A stretch of DNA of 64,000 nucleotides from CAVQCX01 sp963775335 (GTDB lineage: Bacteria > Pseudomonadota > Gammaproteobacteria > Chromatiales > Chromatiaceae): the NCBI GenBank assembly GCA_963775335.1, contig CAVZIJ010000002.1, forward strand, positions 372,001 through 436,000, written 5' to 3'. Position numbers and translations under genes: made by a program. Below the pieces are notes generated by a model. That model had not been told where the DNA came from and ran no database searches. It saw nothing but the letters and a program-made list of their open reading frames with translations. Below are positions 44,770 to 53,752 of the stretch, piece by piece; positions within the stretch are counted from its first letter, which is position 1, and the number at the start of each line of letters is the position of its first letter.

Positions 44770-45420
44770 ATGAAGCCCAATATTCATTCTCAAGAGCAAT
44801 TCGCCACGGCGTACGGTAGCCGACGACCGGCGTTCTATTCCAGCACGCTTGCCACGATTGTCCGCGACGGTAAGCCCGGACCCATCCTCGATTTAGGCGC
44901 GGGCCTCGGACTGTTCGCCGAGCTGGCTCAGACGTGGGGCCTAAACATCGTCGCGTTGGAAGGCTCGGAATACGCTGTCACCAGCGCTCGGACCCGCTGT
45001 CCGTCCCTTGACATTCGCGTCCACGATCTCGGTGACGCACTCCCGTTTGAGGCCAACTCCATCGCGAACGTTGCCCTGAACCAGGTCATCGAGCACATAG
45101 ATCCTGACCGGTTCGACAAAGTGCTCCAGGAGACATACCGCATCCTGGAGCCTGGGGGCCGCCTGTTCATCTGGTCGCCCTCTTCCAGGAACGTCAAAGA
45201 GAGAGACCAGCCGACACACATCAACCTGATTATGCCCTCGGCGCTACGCGCCGCTCTGCTGAACAGCGGCTTTACGATCCTCGCCGAGCCAAATTCTGGA
45301 TTCTGGTTCGCGCCAAACCCGGGCCGCGTCGGCGCTCTCGCGAGCCGGATCCTTGCCAGGATACTTTCCCCGGACTGGGTGGTTGCCACGGCCAACGCGG
45401 TCGCCGGCAAGCAGGCGTGA
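44770..45420 (+). CDS. Class I SAM-dependent methyltransferase
   Basis: The product has 216 residues from the ATG at 44770. ILDLGAGLGLFAELAQTWGL is motif I with the acidic motif II in VALEGSEYAV. VALNQVIEHIDPDRF and YRILEPGGRLFIWSPS follow. It follows the flippase at 146 bp on the same strand and is probably another glycan-modifying enzyme. The downstream neighbours are on the opposite strand. Confidence 0.82.
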   Translation: MKPNIHSQEQFATAYGSRRPAFYSSTLATIVRDGKPGPILDLGAGLGLFAELAQTWGLNIVALEGSEYAVTSARTRCPSLDIRVHDLGDALPFEANSIANVALNQVIEHIDPDRFDKVLQETYRILEPGGRLFIWSPSSRNVKERDQPTHINLIMPSALRAALLNSGFTILAEPNSGFWFAPNPGRVGALASRILARILSPDWVVATANAVAGKQA

Positions 45421-45552
45421 AATACCGCCTGTCAGTGACGCCCTTAACTCCCAACAGGACGTGGAAACACTTTGGCATACGGGGTCATCGACACCCACGA
45501 TGAAGGCGCCGAGCGCTCAAGGACAGGCCCGCCGGCCAGCCATGGACGATGC

Positions 45553-46425
45553 TCACCCAGTGCCTTGCCGTTTCCTGCCGTAGCGCCCCCCACCAGGCTC
45601 GAGCTCGAGGAGCCGGCGCAGATTCCCCGGGGCCATGACCTGCCGCTCGCAGGCCTCGGCCAAGCTGTGGATACGCCGCAGGAGGTCGGCATTCGTCGCT
45701 CGCCGGGTTCGCGCAGTATCAAACCATATGTTGTCTTCCAGTCCGACCCGGACCCCACCCCCGCATGCCACAGCGACCGCATTCATCCTGAACTGTGCGT
45801 CGCCGACTCCTGCGACGCTCCAGTAAGAATTCGGCGGAAGGTCCCTGATCATGATCCCGAGGTGAAGCGGATCCGGCTGCGCGCAGGCGATGTTACCCAA
45901 GAGCAGGTTGAAATAATGGGGCGGTCCGAGAATATCCTTGCGCTCCAGATACTTCGCATAGTTCACCATGCCCGCATCGAATGCCTCGAGCTCCGGCAGT
46001 ATGCCGCGCGCCTTCATTTCGACCGCCAGGCCCTGGATTACATCCGGCGGATTCACGCTGGCTTCCCGGTTGAAATTGAGCGAGCTGAGCGTCAGGCTCC
46101 CCATATCGGGCTTCAAGCCTCCCTCGAGACTCAACGGCTCTGCCCGAAGACGCAATTCCTGGATGCGGCGTCCACTCAGGGAGACACAGATGACGAGATC
46201 CGGAGCAAAGCTTCGTATCCCTTCAATGATCTTGCCGTAAATCTCCGCTTTGCAGCTGGGAGTCTCACCATCGTCCTCCCGCGCGTGCAGGTGGACCATC
46301 GTAATGCCTATCTCCCACGCCCGATGCACGTCCTCGATGATCGCCTCAACGCTCGTCGGCACGTGCGGGGTCATCGCCTTGGTCGGAATGAGCCCCGTGG
46401 GCGCGAAGTTCACAATGAGATCCAT
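45553..46425 (-). CDS. BKACE (DUF849) family beta-keto acid cleavage enzyme
   Basis: The product has 290 residues. The start LIVNFAPTGLIPTKAMTPHV, the zinc ligands in MVHLHARE, and the late VRVGLEDNIW block define the family, in which the founding member is 3-keto-5-aminohexanoate cleavage enzyme. These proteins condense or cleave beta-keto acids with acetyl-CoA. Placed in a polysaccharide locus 4 kb from a KAS III/ACP pair, it might supply or recycle an unusual acyl group, but this link is inference. Confidence 0.85.
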   Translation of the reverse strand: MDLIVNFAPTGLIPTKAMTPHVPTSVEAIIEDVHRAWEIGITMVHLHAREDDGETPSCKAEIYGKIIEGIRSFAPDLVICVSLSGRRIQELRLRAEPLSLEGGLKPDMGSLTLSSLNFNREASVNPPDVIQGLAVEMKARGILPELEAFDAGMVNYAKYLERKDILGPPHYFNLLLGNIACAQPDPLHLGIMIRDLPPNSYWSVAGVGDAQFRMNAVAVACGGGVRVGLEDNIWFDTARTRRATNADLLRRIHSLAEACERQVMAPGNLRRLLELEPGGGRYGRKRQGTG

Positions 46426-46461
46426 ACTCCCCCCGTGTAGCTGCGGTTTTGCCGACCGGAC

Positions 46462-47025
46462 TTACAGACGGTCTCTGATGACCCTGCCGGGAACGCCCCC
46501 CACCATGCACGCGCCAGGCACGTCCCGCGTCACCACTGCGCCCGCGGCGACCACGGCGTTGCTGCCGACCGTCACGCCCATAGTGATCACGGCCCCCGCC
46601 TTGATCCCCGCTCCGGTCTGCATGACGACATCCTTGGCCCCGCAGGTGTGGGCCAGTCGTTCCTCCAAGTATGCGTTGTAATTGTACCGGTTGTGCGTCA
46701 TGACGATGACACCCGGGCCGAGGCTGACTCCCGCCTCGAGACAGACCCTGGAAGTCAGGTCCAGATAATTGTTGCCGTTCAGAATGCATCCATCGGCAAT
46801 CCTCAGGTTTGTGTACCCTTTCTCCGCAGCGTGGAGAACCACTGGGCCGTTGATCCGTACCCGCTCCCTGCCGACCGTCGCCCCGAAAGCCCGCAGAATC
46901 TCGGCGTTGGTCCCCGGGTCGAAGCACAGCACGCGCGGCGGCCCAACGACTCCGTAGAACGCGATGATCGTTCTCTGGTACAGCCAGCGAGCGATCTTTC
47001 TCAAGACGCCGAGCGGTGATCTCAT
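46462..47025 (-). CDS. Left-handed beta-helix acyltransferase (acetyltransferase family)
   Basis: The product has 187 residues. Hexapeptide repeats occupy about residues 75-175 (NLRIADGCILNGNNYLDL, AGVSLGPGVIVMTHNRYN, GAGIKAGAVITMGVTVGSNA and VVAAGAVVTRDVPGACMVGG). The MTHN block carries the likely catalytic His. It resembles serine- or sugar-O-acetyltransferases. It lies 36 bp upstream of the BKACE gene on the same strand, so the two are likely co-transcribed. Confidence 0.83.
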   Translation of the reverse strand: MRSPLGVLRKIARWLYQRTIIAFYGVVGPPRVLCFDPGTNAEILRAFGATVGRERVRINGPVVLHAAEKGYTNLRIADGCILNGNNYLDLTSRVCLEAGVSLGPGVIVMTHNRYNYNAYLEERLAHTCGAKDVVMQTGAGIKAGAVITMGVTVGSNAVVAAGAVVTRDVPGACMVGGVPGRVIRDRL

Positions 47026-47113
47026 CTGTTACCTCCGCACGCGGCACCCGCGCGGTTCTTGCAAGCGATATTTTCCGATGAAAGAGAACGGCTCGAATAG
47101 GATAAGGAGGATA

Positions 47114-47707
47114 TCAGACTCTTCGGCATAGTGCTGCTGAAGACACCGATTGAACCTTAACATTATCGAAGTAGGCGCCGGCTTCTCCGAAGCTATACAA
47201 CGCGATCGTGCCGTAGCTCAGGCCCAGGTCGTCGACACCGATGATCGTCGTCCCGTCAACCGCCACCTTGATTTCCGTGCCCTGCACCGTCACCGCAATC
47301 TGGTAGGTCTGACCCTGCACGTAGGGCGCGTTGTCCTGATACCGCACGCTCGCCTGGCCGTTGACCACCTTCGTCAGACGCCTCCACGAGGCCTGCTTCG
47401 CCCAGCCGAAGCGGTAGTAGTCGGCGCGGTCCTGCACCCGGAACATCACCCCCAGCAGATCATCGTCTTCCGAGCCCATGCTCAGACTGACCCGATAGTC
47501 GCCCCAGACCCCGCCGCTATCGTCCCCCAGGAACGTGCCCGAATTGAGCGGATAGGTCCCACCGGTCATGATGTTCCTGCTCTGCACTACCACCCCCCGA
47601 CTGCACCACCCGGTGCGAGAGCGCCGACTCCATCCCCTGATCCACCACCGTCCACCCGCTGAAATTGCCGTCGTCGAAATGATCCTAAAGCAACGACCCG
47701 GTGGCAA
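47114..47707 (-). pseudogene. Fragment of a concanavalin-like (LamG/DUF1080-type) domain protein
   Basis: The C-terminal 140 residues, from IMTGGTYPLNSGTFLGDDSG through DYRVSLSMGSEDDDLLGVMF, YYRFGWAKQASWRRLTKVVN and TIALYSFGEAGAYFDNVKVQ, form a beta-sandwich lectin-like domain usual in large secreted proteins. The first 50 codons are not homologous in this frame. The expected start of the domain (FDDGNFSGWTVVDQGMESAL) lies in another frame between about 47600 and 47690. The domain is thus frameshifted and cut from its parent protein. Confidence 0.7.
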
Positions 47708-47981
47708 TCACCTTCAGGAAAAGCGCCTCAAAAACAGCGCCTCCGGCGCTGTCCGTTGTTTCGACGGGAAAGTTGAAAGCGCCGGCCGCCTAGGGTGTTC
47801 CCATGATCGCCCCGGTAACGGCGTCCAGGCTCCGTCCGCCCGGCTACGCCCCGCCCGACGCGGCTCCGGCTGTACGGCGGGCTTCCGCCGCTCGCAGCTA
47901 CTATCCCGCAGCAGAGCCAAAGAGGCGCCCTCGAAAGGCTCGCTCGGTTGGAGATGTCACCGGGTACCATGAACGGTTACC

Positions 47982-49154
47982 CTAACTGAGCCACTGCCCA
48001 AACACGGACTTCAGCTGGACGCCAAGCACCTGCCAGCTGTAGTGATCGACGAACCGCTGTCGCGCGATACGCGCGCGTCGCCGGGCTTCGTTTGGATTTT
48101 CCAGCGCCTCCGTAATCGCCCTCGCCAGGGCTGGGGCGTCGTCCGGCGGTACGACCCAGCCTCCCTCCCCAACGATCTCCGCTATATCCGACACCGCAGT
48201 CGCTACGATCGGTCGCTCAAGCGCCATGGCGTCGAATAACTTCGCCGGAAGCTGACCTTTCGCGGACCCAGACGAATCCTGGGGAATGGCGATTACGTCA
48301 CCCGCGCAAACATATCCAGGGAGCTCATCGAAGGGCACCATTCCGATCGAAAGAAACCGTTTCCCGAGCCTTGCCCTCCCGAGCTCACAAACCAAGCAGC
48401 TAAACGGGTCAGCCGGGCTCGCTCCAACGACCAGCAGCAATGCAGATAACAATTCGTTCACTTCCATCGCCGATATCAGAACCTCAAGTCCCTTGTGAGG
48501 CCGCGGGGTCCCAGCGAACACCACCACGCGATCTCCCGGCCCTATCCCAAGCTTCACTCGCATCCTTTGACGCGTCTCCTCGTCCCGGAAGCTAAACTGA
48601 GCTGCATCCCGACCGTGCGGGATCAAAATCCCTCCGAATTTTCGCTGCAGAGAGCGATTCGATACAGTCACCATATCTGCCCGAAAAACTAGCTTTTCGG
48701 CTATCCACGTTCCAAGTACCCCTCCAACCCGAAGCGGTGTAACTGCTGACCGCAACACAGCGCCAGGAAACTTCCGGAAGCCGCTTCTGGAAAAGTGATC
48801 TATAACGAACGCCATCTCCCAGTCATCTATGTCCAGAACCAGAGGCCGCCCCCGGGCCGCAAGCAGCGCCACAAGGTAACTCGTCGGGGTTGGCTTGTTG
48901 GCGTAAATCACATCTCCGTCTATCATCCGCAGAAGCTTGCGTAGCCCCTCGCCGAACGTTATCGCATTCTCGAAAGCTACGTAGCGGATCGGCACTGACT
49001 TGTCACCGGACAGCGGTTCCCAAACCGCGTTTCCGAAAGCCGGACCGACGATCTCGGCTTCCGCCCACTCATGTATCATCCGAGCCAGGAGCCATGTTCT
49101 CCCAAGACAGTTACTGGAGACATCGCTACAGACCAGGGTTACCCTCTTCCTCAT
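47982..49154 (-). CDS. Family 4 (GT-B) glycosyltransferase
   Basis: The product has 390 residues. The acceptor domain starts RKRVTLVCSDVSSNCLGRTW. RVVVFAGTPRPHKGLEVLIS and SSGSAKGQLPAKLFDAMALE are the donor-domain blocks of GT4. IVGEGGWVVPPDDAPALARA closes the fold. Base composition is closer to the AT-richer neighbours at 55-59 kb than to the rfb genes. It is the last recognisable polysaccharide gene before the mobile region. Confidence 0.85.
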   Translation of the reverse strand: MRKRVTLVCSDVSSNCLGRTWLLARMIHEWAEAEIVGPAFGNAVWEPLSGDKSVPIRYVAFENAITFGEGLRKLLRMIDGDVIYANKPTPTSYLVALLAARGRPLVLDIDDWEMAFVIDHFSRSGFRKFPGAVLRSAVTPLRVGGVLGTWIAEKLVFRADMVTVSNRSLQRKFGGILIPHGRDAAQFSFRDEETRQRMRVKLGIGPGDRVVVFAGTPRPHKGLEVLISAMEVNELLSALLLVVGASPADPFSCLVCELGRARLGKRFLSIGMVPFDELPGYVCAGDVIAIPQDSSGSAKGQLPAKLFDAMALERPIVATAVSDIAEIVGEGGWVVPPDDAPALARAITEALENPNEARRRARIARQRFVDHYSWQVLGVQLKSVFGQWLS

Positions 49155-49642
49155 ATCTCTCTTGCCTCCAGGTCCAGAAGCTTTCTCACAATCGTGGTGT
49201 GCGTCGTGTAAACCCCTAACTCTTTTCGTCTTCTGGCCCCTCTCACTCGCCCCGCACGTCCAGCGGCCTACCCCATCTGTTCCTCACCGCCATCCAGGCA
49301 CTCTACCCACTACTAAGGCGCCTTTCTAGCCCATTCGCCCAAGAGCGCAAGCCCCCGTTCACAAGAGTACTTTGCCCACGGCACCTTGTCGCTGACGTGT
49401 ACCGCCTTCAACACCCGGGCTAACGAACCGCACCTCGCACCACTTGTCCACAGTGGTCTTCAACCCTGCGTTCCGCAATCTCCACGACCTCACCGATCGC
49501 CCTCTTGCTATTCTTTGCCACGGTCTTCGCCCCCCCCTTTCGCTCGTTGAACGAAGCCGCTCCGCGGCAGGAAAACCCCCTGATCCCCACGTATGCTCCC
49601 TGGTTGCCCAATGTTGGGCAGTCCTGCTGAGGAGCTTACCCC
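49155..49642. other. 488-bp intergenic stretch with the left flank of the IS91-type element
   Basis: No gene is recognised. The sequence up to about 49440 is moderately AT-rich and pyrimidine-rich on the plus strand. The 3' part holds a palindrome at 49605-49620 just before the integrase gene. The left end of the mobile element cannot be fixed by eye, because IS91 elements lack terminal repeats. Confidence 0.4.
49605..49620. promoter_or_regulatory. Palindrome upstream of integrase gene
   Basis: TGCCCAATGTTGGGCA is a 16-bp dyad, 7 bp per arm, ending 22 bases before the integrase ATG. It could be an operator for self-regulation or a recombinase-recognition core. A GAGGAGC ribosome-binding site follows. 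Confidence 0.4.
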
Positions 49643-50548
49643 ATGAATCCGAAAGAACAGAAGCGCTTTGACCGCCTGTATGCCAAGCACCTGCGTGCCC
49701 TGAAGCTGCAAGGCTATAGCGAGAGCACGATCGACGTCTATGCCCGGGCGGTGCGCCGGGTCAGCGAGCATTTCGACTGCGTCCCCGACAAGCTGGGCGA
49801 GGATCAGCTCGCCGAGTACTTCTCCGAGCTGATCGACTCCCACTCCTGGAGCACGGTGCGCGTGGATCGCAACGGGCTGCAGTTCTTCTGGGCCGAGGTG
49901 CTCAAGCGCGACTGGCAGTGGGTGGAGATGATCAAGCCGCCCCAGGTGCGCTCGCTGCCCGATGTGCTCAGCGTCTCGGAGGTCGAGCAGCTCATCGGTG
50001 CGGCGCGCAAGCTGCGCTACCGCGTCTTTGTGCTCGCCACCTACTCCATGGGCCTGCGCCTGAGCGAGACGCTGGCGCTCGAGGTCAGCGATATCGATGC
50101 GGCGCGCCGCCGGGTGCATATCCGCCGCGGCAAGGGCCACAAGGACCGCTTGGTGCCGCTGCCGGAGCTCACCTACCAGGGGCTGCGCGCGCTCTGGGCC
50201 AAGCATCGCCATCCGCGTCTGCTGTTTCCCAACCCGGTCGGATCGCCCGAGCGCATCCGTGAGGCCAGCACCCACATGGACCGCGGCGGTACCCAGCAGG
50301 CGGTCAAGGCGCTGCTCGCCGACTGCGGGATAAAAAAAAAGATCTCGGTCCATTCACTGCGCCACAGCCTGGCCACCCATTTGCTCGAGCAGGGTCTGAG
50401 CCTGCGCCATATCCAGGCGCTGCTCGGCCACGCCAGCCCCACCACCACCGCCCTCTACGCCCATCTGACCGAGACTACCGAGCAGGCGACCTCCGATCTG
50501 CTCAACCGCCTGGTCGGCTCCCTGCGGGTCGATCTCAGGAAGCTCTGA
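49643..50548 (+). CDS. XerD-like tyrosine recombinase (IS91-associated)
   Basis: The product has 301 residues. The N-terminal SAM-like core-binding domain is followed by the catalytic domain with Arg in GLRLSE, His-x-x-Arg in HSLRHSLATHLLE, His in LLGHASPTTT and Tyr in ALYAHL. That gives a complete R-H-R-H-Y set. The upstream GAGGAGC gives a good start. A run of nine A residues near 50332-50340, coding for KKK before ISVHSLRH, is a possible slippage point. The gene stops two bases before the transposase start. Confidence 0.9.
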   Translation: MNPKEQKRFDRLYAKHLRALKLQGYSESTIDVYARAVRRVSEHFDCVPDKLGEDQLAEYFSELIDSHSWSTVRVDRNGLQFFWAEVLKRDWQWVEMIKPPQVRSLPDVLSVSEVEQLIGAARKLRYRVFVLATYSMGLRLSETLALEVSDIDAARRRVHIRRGKGHKDRLVPLPELTYQGLRALWAKHRHPRLLFPNPVGSPERIREASTHMDRGGTQQAVKALLADCGIKKKISVHSLRHSLATHLLEQGLSLRHIQALLGHASPTTTALYAHLTETTEQATSDLLNRLVGSLRVDLRKL

Positions 50549-50550
50549 GC

Positions 50551-51645
50551 ATGGAGCTGGCCAACCTGATCGAGACCTACCGGGAGGCCCTGCAGGCCCG
50601 CTATGGCGGGCAGCTGCTGCCCGGCCATGAGCGGGCTTTGGACGCGATCTCCCGCTGTCGCACGCCCGGGGCCGGGCAGGTGCTCAGCCGCTGCAGCGAG
50701 TGCTGCGAGCTGCACTGGCAGCCCTGCTCGTGCGGGCATCGCAGCTGCCCGCGCTGCCAGAACCACGAGGCCTCCCAGTGGCTGGAGCGCCAGAGGGCGA
50801 AGTTGCTGCCCGTGGACTATTTCCTGGTCACCTTCCCCCTGCCGGCGCAGCTTCGTGACCTGGCCTGGCGCCATCAGCGTACGCTCTATGAGGCGCTGTT
50901 TCGTGCCGCCACCCAGACCCTTCAGCAGTTCGGCCTCAACCCCAAGCATCTGGGCGGGCGGATGGGCATGACCGCGGTCCTGCATACCCACAGCCGGCGC
51001 CTGACCTACCATCCCCACCTGCATGTGGTGGTGCCCGGCGGCGGGATCGATCTCGCCGAGCGTGCCTGGAAGCGTACCCGCTATCGGTATCTGTTCAACG
51101 AGTTTGCCCTGGCCCAGGTGTTCCGGGGCAAGCTGCTGCACGAGATCGCCCAGGCGGGGCTGCGCTCGGGCGAGCGCGTGCCCGAGCGCTGGGTGGTCGA
51201 CTGCCGCCTCGTGGGGCGCGGGGACACCGCTTTGGAGTACCTCTCGCGCTATCTCTACCGCGGGGTGATCAGCGAGTCCAACCTCCTCGCCGAGCACGAC
51301 GGGCAGGTGAGCTTTCGCTACACCGACGGACAGACCGGGGAGACGCGCATCGAGACGCTGCCCGGGGAGGTGTTGCTCTGGCGGGTCATCCAGCACGTGC
51401 TGCCCCGGGGCTTTCACCGGGTGCGCGACTACGGCTTCCTCCATCACAACGCGCGGCGTACCTTGCAGCTGCTGCAGCTGATCCTGCACGTGGTGATCCG
51501 GCCCGTGGCTCCCCCGCAGCGTCCAAGCTTCTGCTGCCCGGCCTGTGGCGGGCCGATGCGGGTGGTTGCCGTGTATCCGCCCTTTGGCCCTAAGCCCCGG
51601 CCGACCCCGGCCCAGGGGCCACCGCCCCTGGCGGTGCCGGTGTAG
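50551..51645 (+). CDS. IS91-family Y2-HUH transposase
   Basis: The product has 364 residues. A zinc-finger cluster (CSECCELHWQPCSCGHRSCPRC) sits at about residues 47-68. YHPHLHVVV supplies the HxH metal-binding motif and ALEYLSRYLYRGVIS the paired tyrosines. This is the rolling-circle chemistry of IS91 and ISCR elements. A Pro-rich C-terminus follows a second CxxC (CCPACGG). The frame is complete. Confidence 0.92.
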   Translation: MELANLIETYREALQARYGGQLLPGHERALDAISRCRTPGAGQVLSRCSECCELHWQPCSCGHRSCPRCQNHEASQWLERQRAKLLPVDYFLVTFPLPAQLRDLAWRHQRTLYEALFRAATQTLQQFGLNPKHLGGRMGMTAVLHTHSRRLTYHPHLHVVVPGGGIDLAERAWKRTRYRYLFNEFALAQVFRGKLLHEIAQAGLRSGERVPERWVVDCRLVGRGDTALEYLSRYLYRGVISESNLLAEHDGQVSFRYTDGQTGETRIETLPGEVLLWRVIQHVLPRGFHRVRDYGFLHHNARRTLQLLQLILHVVIRPVAPPQRPSFCCPACGGPMRVVAVYPPFGPKPRPTPAQGPPPLAVPV

Positions 51646-52265
51646 CTCCTCCCCCGGGCCCTGGGGCGCCGGACACGCTGGCCGTGCGCGGCCAGGGCTT
51701 GGCTGTGCCCATGTGGTGAGAATCAGCTAAAATCCCGGCGCCGGGTGGCCACTTTGGCCGCCTCCAGGCGCCCGGCCACGGCCAAACCACCAGCCTTTCG
51801 CCGGCTCCAGGTGCCAGGTTGGCCGCCAGTCCTGGCCTGACCACCCGCGGCTTCTGCGATCAATTTTCTAAAGAGCGTCGATCCGCTGTTGCGAGGCCCC
51901 GAGCTCGGGCTCGTTCAACAACCGGATAAGATCGTGGCTCGCTTCGCTCTCACGATCTATCCTTACTCGTTAGGTTTCCATCACCTAATTTCTCCACATG
52001 AGCTACCGCCTCTTCACCTAGTGTCCCCAGAAGGGGTATAATTTTTTGCGGTCGCCGAGCGGCCGCGGTGGGTCTCAGCAACAATGGAGGCTGCGACGCC
52101 TTCACCTGTTGTCGGCGGCGCAAATCCGCGCATATTTGGCGGAGAATACCCGACAGATTCGCGCAACAATCTCAAGACTCCAATTGTACGAATGCCCGTC
52201 GAGGGGTCCAGGAGCCTCCCTCTCAAGCTCGGGACTCCTCCTGGACCCCTTCGACGGCCATTCTT
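51646..52265. other. 620-bp intergenic stretch between the two mobile elements
   Basis: The left half holds GGCC-rich dyads that are probably the 3' end of the IS91 element. A TATAAT occurs at 52037-52042. The region 52084-52265 has an open frame, and excising the IS66 element extends it to about 75 codons, but I do not recognise its product. It ends with a strong hairpin described separately. Confidence 0.45.
52196..52256. terminator. Long perfect-arm hairpin beside the IS66 insertion site
   Basis: CGTCGAGGGGTCCAGGAG (about 52197-52214) pairs with CTCCTGGACCCCTTCGACG (52238-52256) with a single extra T, leaving a loop of about 23 bases. The stem is very stable. No U-run follows on either strand, so a classical rho-independent terminator is not proven. 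It may instead be a small palindromic element or an attachment-like site. Confidence 0.45.
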
Positions 52266-52277
52266 GTTCCTGGGTAA

Positions 52278-53729
52278 CTACTCACCCGTCTGCGCATAGA
52301 TCTCCCCGGAAAGCGCCATCTGAATGGCGACCAATGGGCCGTATCCGCGGTTGGCCATGGTCTGTAAATAGCTGGAGATGCGGCAATTGGCCTCAGCGTA
52401 GAGAAGGGTCCTGAAGCAGCCTGATACCTTCTGCTTGACCTTGCTCATTCTCAGATCACGCTCGGCGCGGTTATTGGTGAACGCCACGTGCGGCAATTTG
52501 GCGAAGAGCAGCACCGCATCTTCGCGCAGCTTGAGGCGCTCCCATAGGTTGTGGGCGTCGGACTTGGCGATGCGCCCGCGCTTGCCGTTCTGTCTGGGTG
52601 GTATCGGCGGTAGCTCCTTGGCACCGCGAGTCAGGATATTGCGGTAGCGCTTTTGCAGGTTCTTGTACTCTTTCTCCGACAGGCACTTGGCAGGGCTGTC
52701 GGCGACTGCCTTGCGGGTCTGCTTCAGGAGTCGCTTCATGTTGGCCGCCCAGGCATAGCCGTTGGTCTCGATCACGAAGATGAGCTCGCGCAGCAGATGC
52801 GCGCCGCATACGGCGTGGCCGCAGCACAGGAAAGAGAAGTAGCCCGCCAGGCAGTCGTGGATGAGCACGCCCCCGTAACGGGGGATGATGTTGATGGCAT
52901 TGACAGCCTCGTGCCCGCGGTTGCGGTGGAGGAACTTCAAGGTGATCTCCCCTGCGCTGTAGACGTGGATCCAGTGCTTCTTGCGATCGACCCGCAGCGA
53001 GGTCTCGTCCACGTGCAGGCTGGGGTGGGCGAGCAACTGCTCGATGGCCTGCTGCTCCCAAGCGGCAAGGACATGGTGGAGCTGCAGCACGAACTTCAGC
53101 AGACTCGACGGGGAGATGAGCTGACCGATCAGGGTGCCCATCAGGTGCTGGACCCGCTTGAGCGAGACCATCTGGGCCACCAGAAAGTTGATCACCGTGG
53201 CCTTGATGCCGGGCCCGTACTGCAACGGCCCCGCCAGGCCGGGCGGGAAAGCGCCTTTGTTGATCGTCAGGCACTCGGGGCACTGCTTGATCTGGGCATC
53301 GACGTGATGCTGGCGCTTCTCGTAGACGATGTCGAGGAAGGTGCGCCGCTCGTGGCCCTGGCAGGGCTCGGCGGTGAGGTCCTTGCCACAGCACTCACCG
53401 TCGTGGACCGGGGCGATCTCCAGCGTCTCGACCGTGCGGGTGTTAGCCGAGCGGCCCTTGTGCTCGGCCTTGCCCTTGGCGTGGGTGCCCGGCTGGGTGG
53501 CGGTCTCGTCGTCTTGATCGTTGCGCGAGGGCGGCAGGCTGGAGTTGCGGCTGTTCTTGGGGGTGCGCTTCTCCATGAACACCGCCACCAGCAGCTCGAA
53601 CAGCGCCAGCAGCGCTTGGATCAGGGTGCGTGTCTCCGCAGCCACCTTGCCAGCGGCGCAATGGCGCTCGAGCTCGCCCTTGAGGGTGTCAAACTCCTCG
53701 CGCAGAGACGACTTGTTGACGTTGGCCAT
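52278..53729 (-). CDS. IS66-family transposase (TnpC-type)
   Basis: The product has 483 residues. Residues 1-60 form a coiled coil. KNSRNSSLPPSRNDQDDETA is the standard IS66 linker. HVDETSLRVDRKKHWIHVYS contains the first catalytic Asp, and VLIHDCLAGYFSFLCCGHAV with CGAHLLREL the second Asp and the conserved Cys/His. FTNNRAERDLRMSKVKQKVSGCF supplies the Glu. The stop codon lies inside the left terminal repeat. The frame is complete. Confidence 0.93.
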   Translation of the reverse strand: MANVNKSSLREEFDTLKGELERHCAAGKVAAETRTLIQALLALFELLVAVFMEKRTPKNSRNSSLPPSRNDQDDETATQPGTHAKGKAEHKGRSANTRTVETLEIAPVHDGECCGKDLTAEPCQGHERRTFLDIVYEKRQHHVDAQIKQCPECLTINKGAFPPGLAGPLQYGPGIKATVINFLVAQMVSLKRVQHLMGTLIGQLISPSSLLKFVLQLHHVLAAWEQQAIEQLLAHPSLHVDETSLRVDRKKHWIHVYSAGEITLKFLHRNRGHEAVNAINIIPRYGGVLIHDCLAGYFSFLCCGHAVCGAHLLRELIFVIETNGYAWAANMKRLLKQTRKAVADSPAKCLSEKEYKNLQKRYRNILTRGAKELPPIPPRQNGKRGRIAKSDAHNLWERLKLREDAVLLFAKLPHVAFTNNRAERDLRMSKVKQKVSGCFRTLLYAEANCRISSYLQTMANRGYGPLVAIQMALSGEIYAQTGE

Positions 53730-53752
53730 GCCGGCGAGCCCTGCCCCGGGGC

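Larger units (their letters stand above)
49600..51900 (+). mobile_element. IS91-type element with tyrosine recombinase and HUH transposase (ends approximate)
   Basis: Two adjacent genes, a XerD-like integrase and a Y2-HUH transposase, form the known two-gene variant of IS91. No target duplication is expected for this rolling-circle family. The terminal hairpins (GGCC-rich dyads at 51730-51830) are consistent with a 3' end near 51850-51900, but the ends are estimates. Confidence 0.7.

Noticed and set aside
52084..52265. Small gene interrupted by the IS66 element
   Set aside because: The restored frame has only about 75 codons, no recognised family and contains the strong hairpin, so coding is doubtful.
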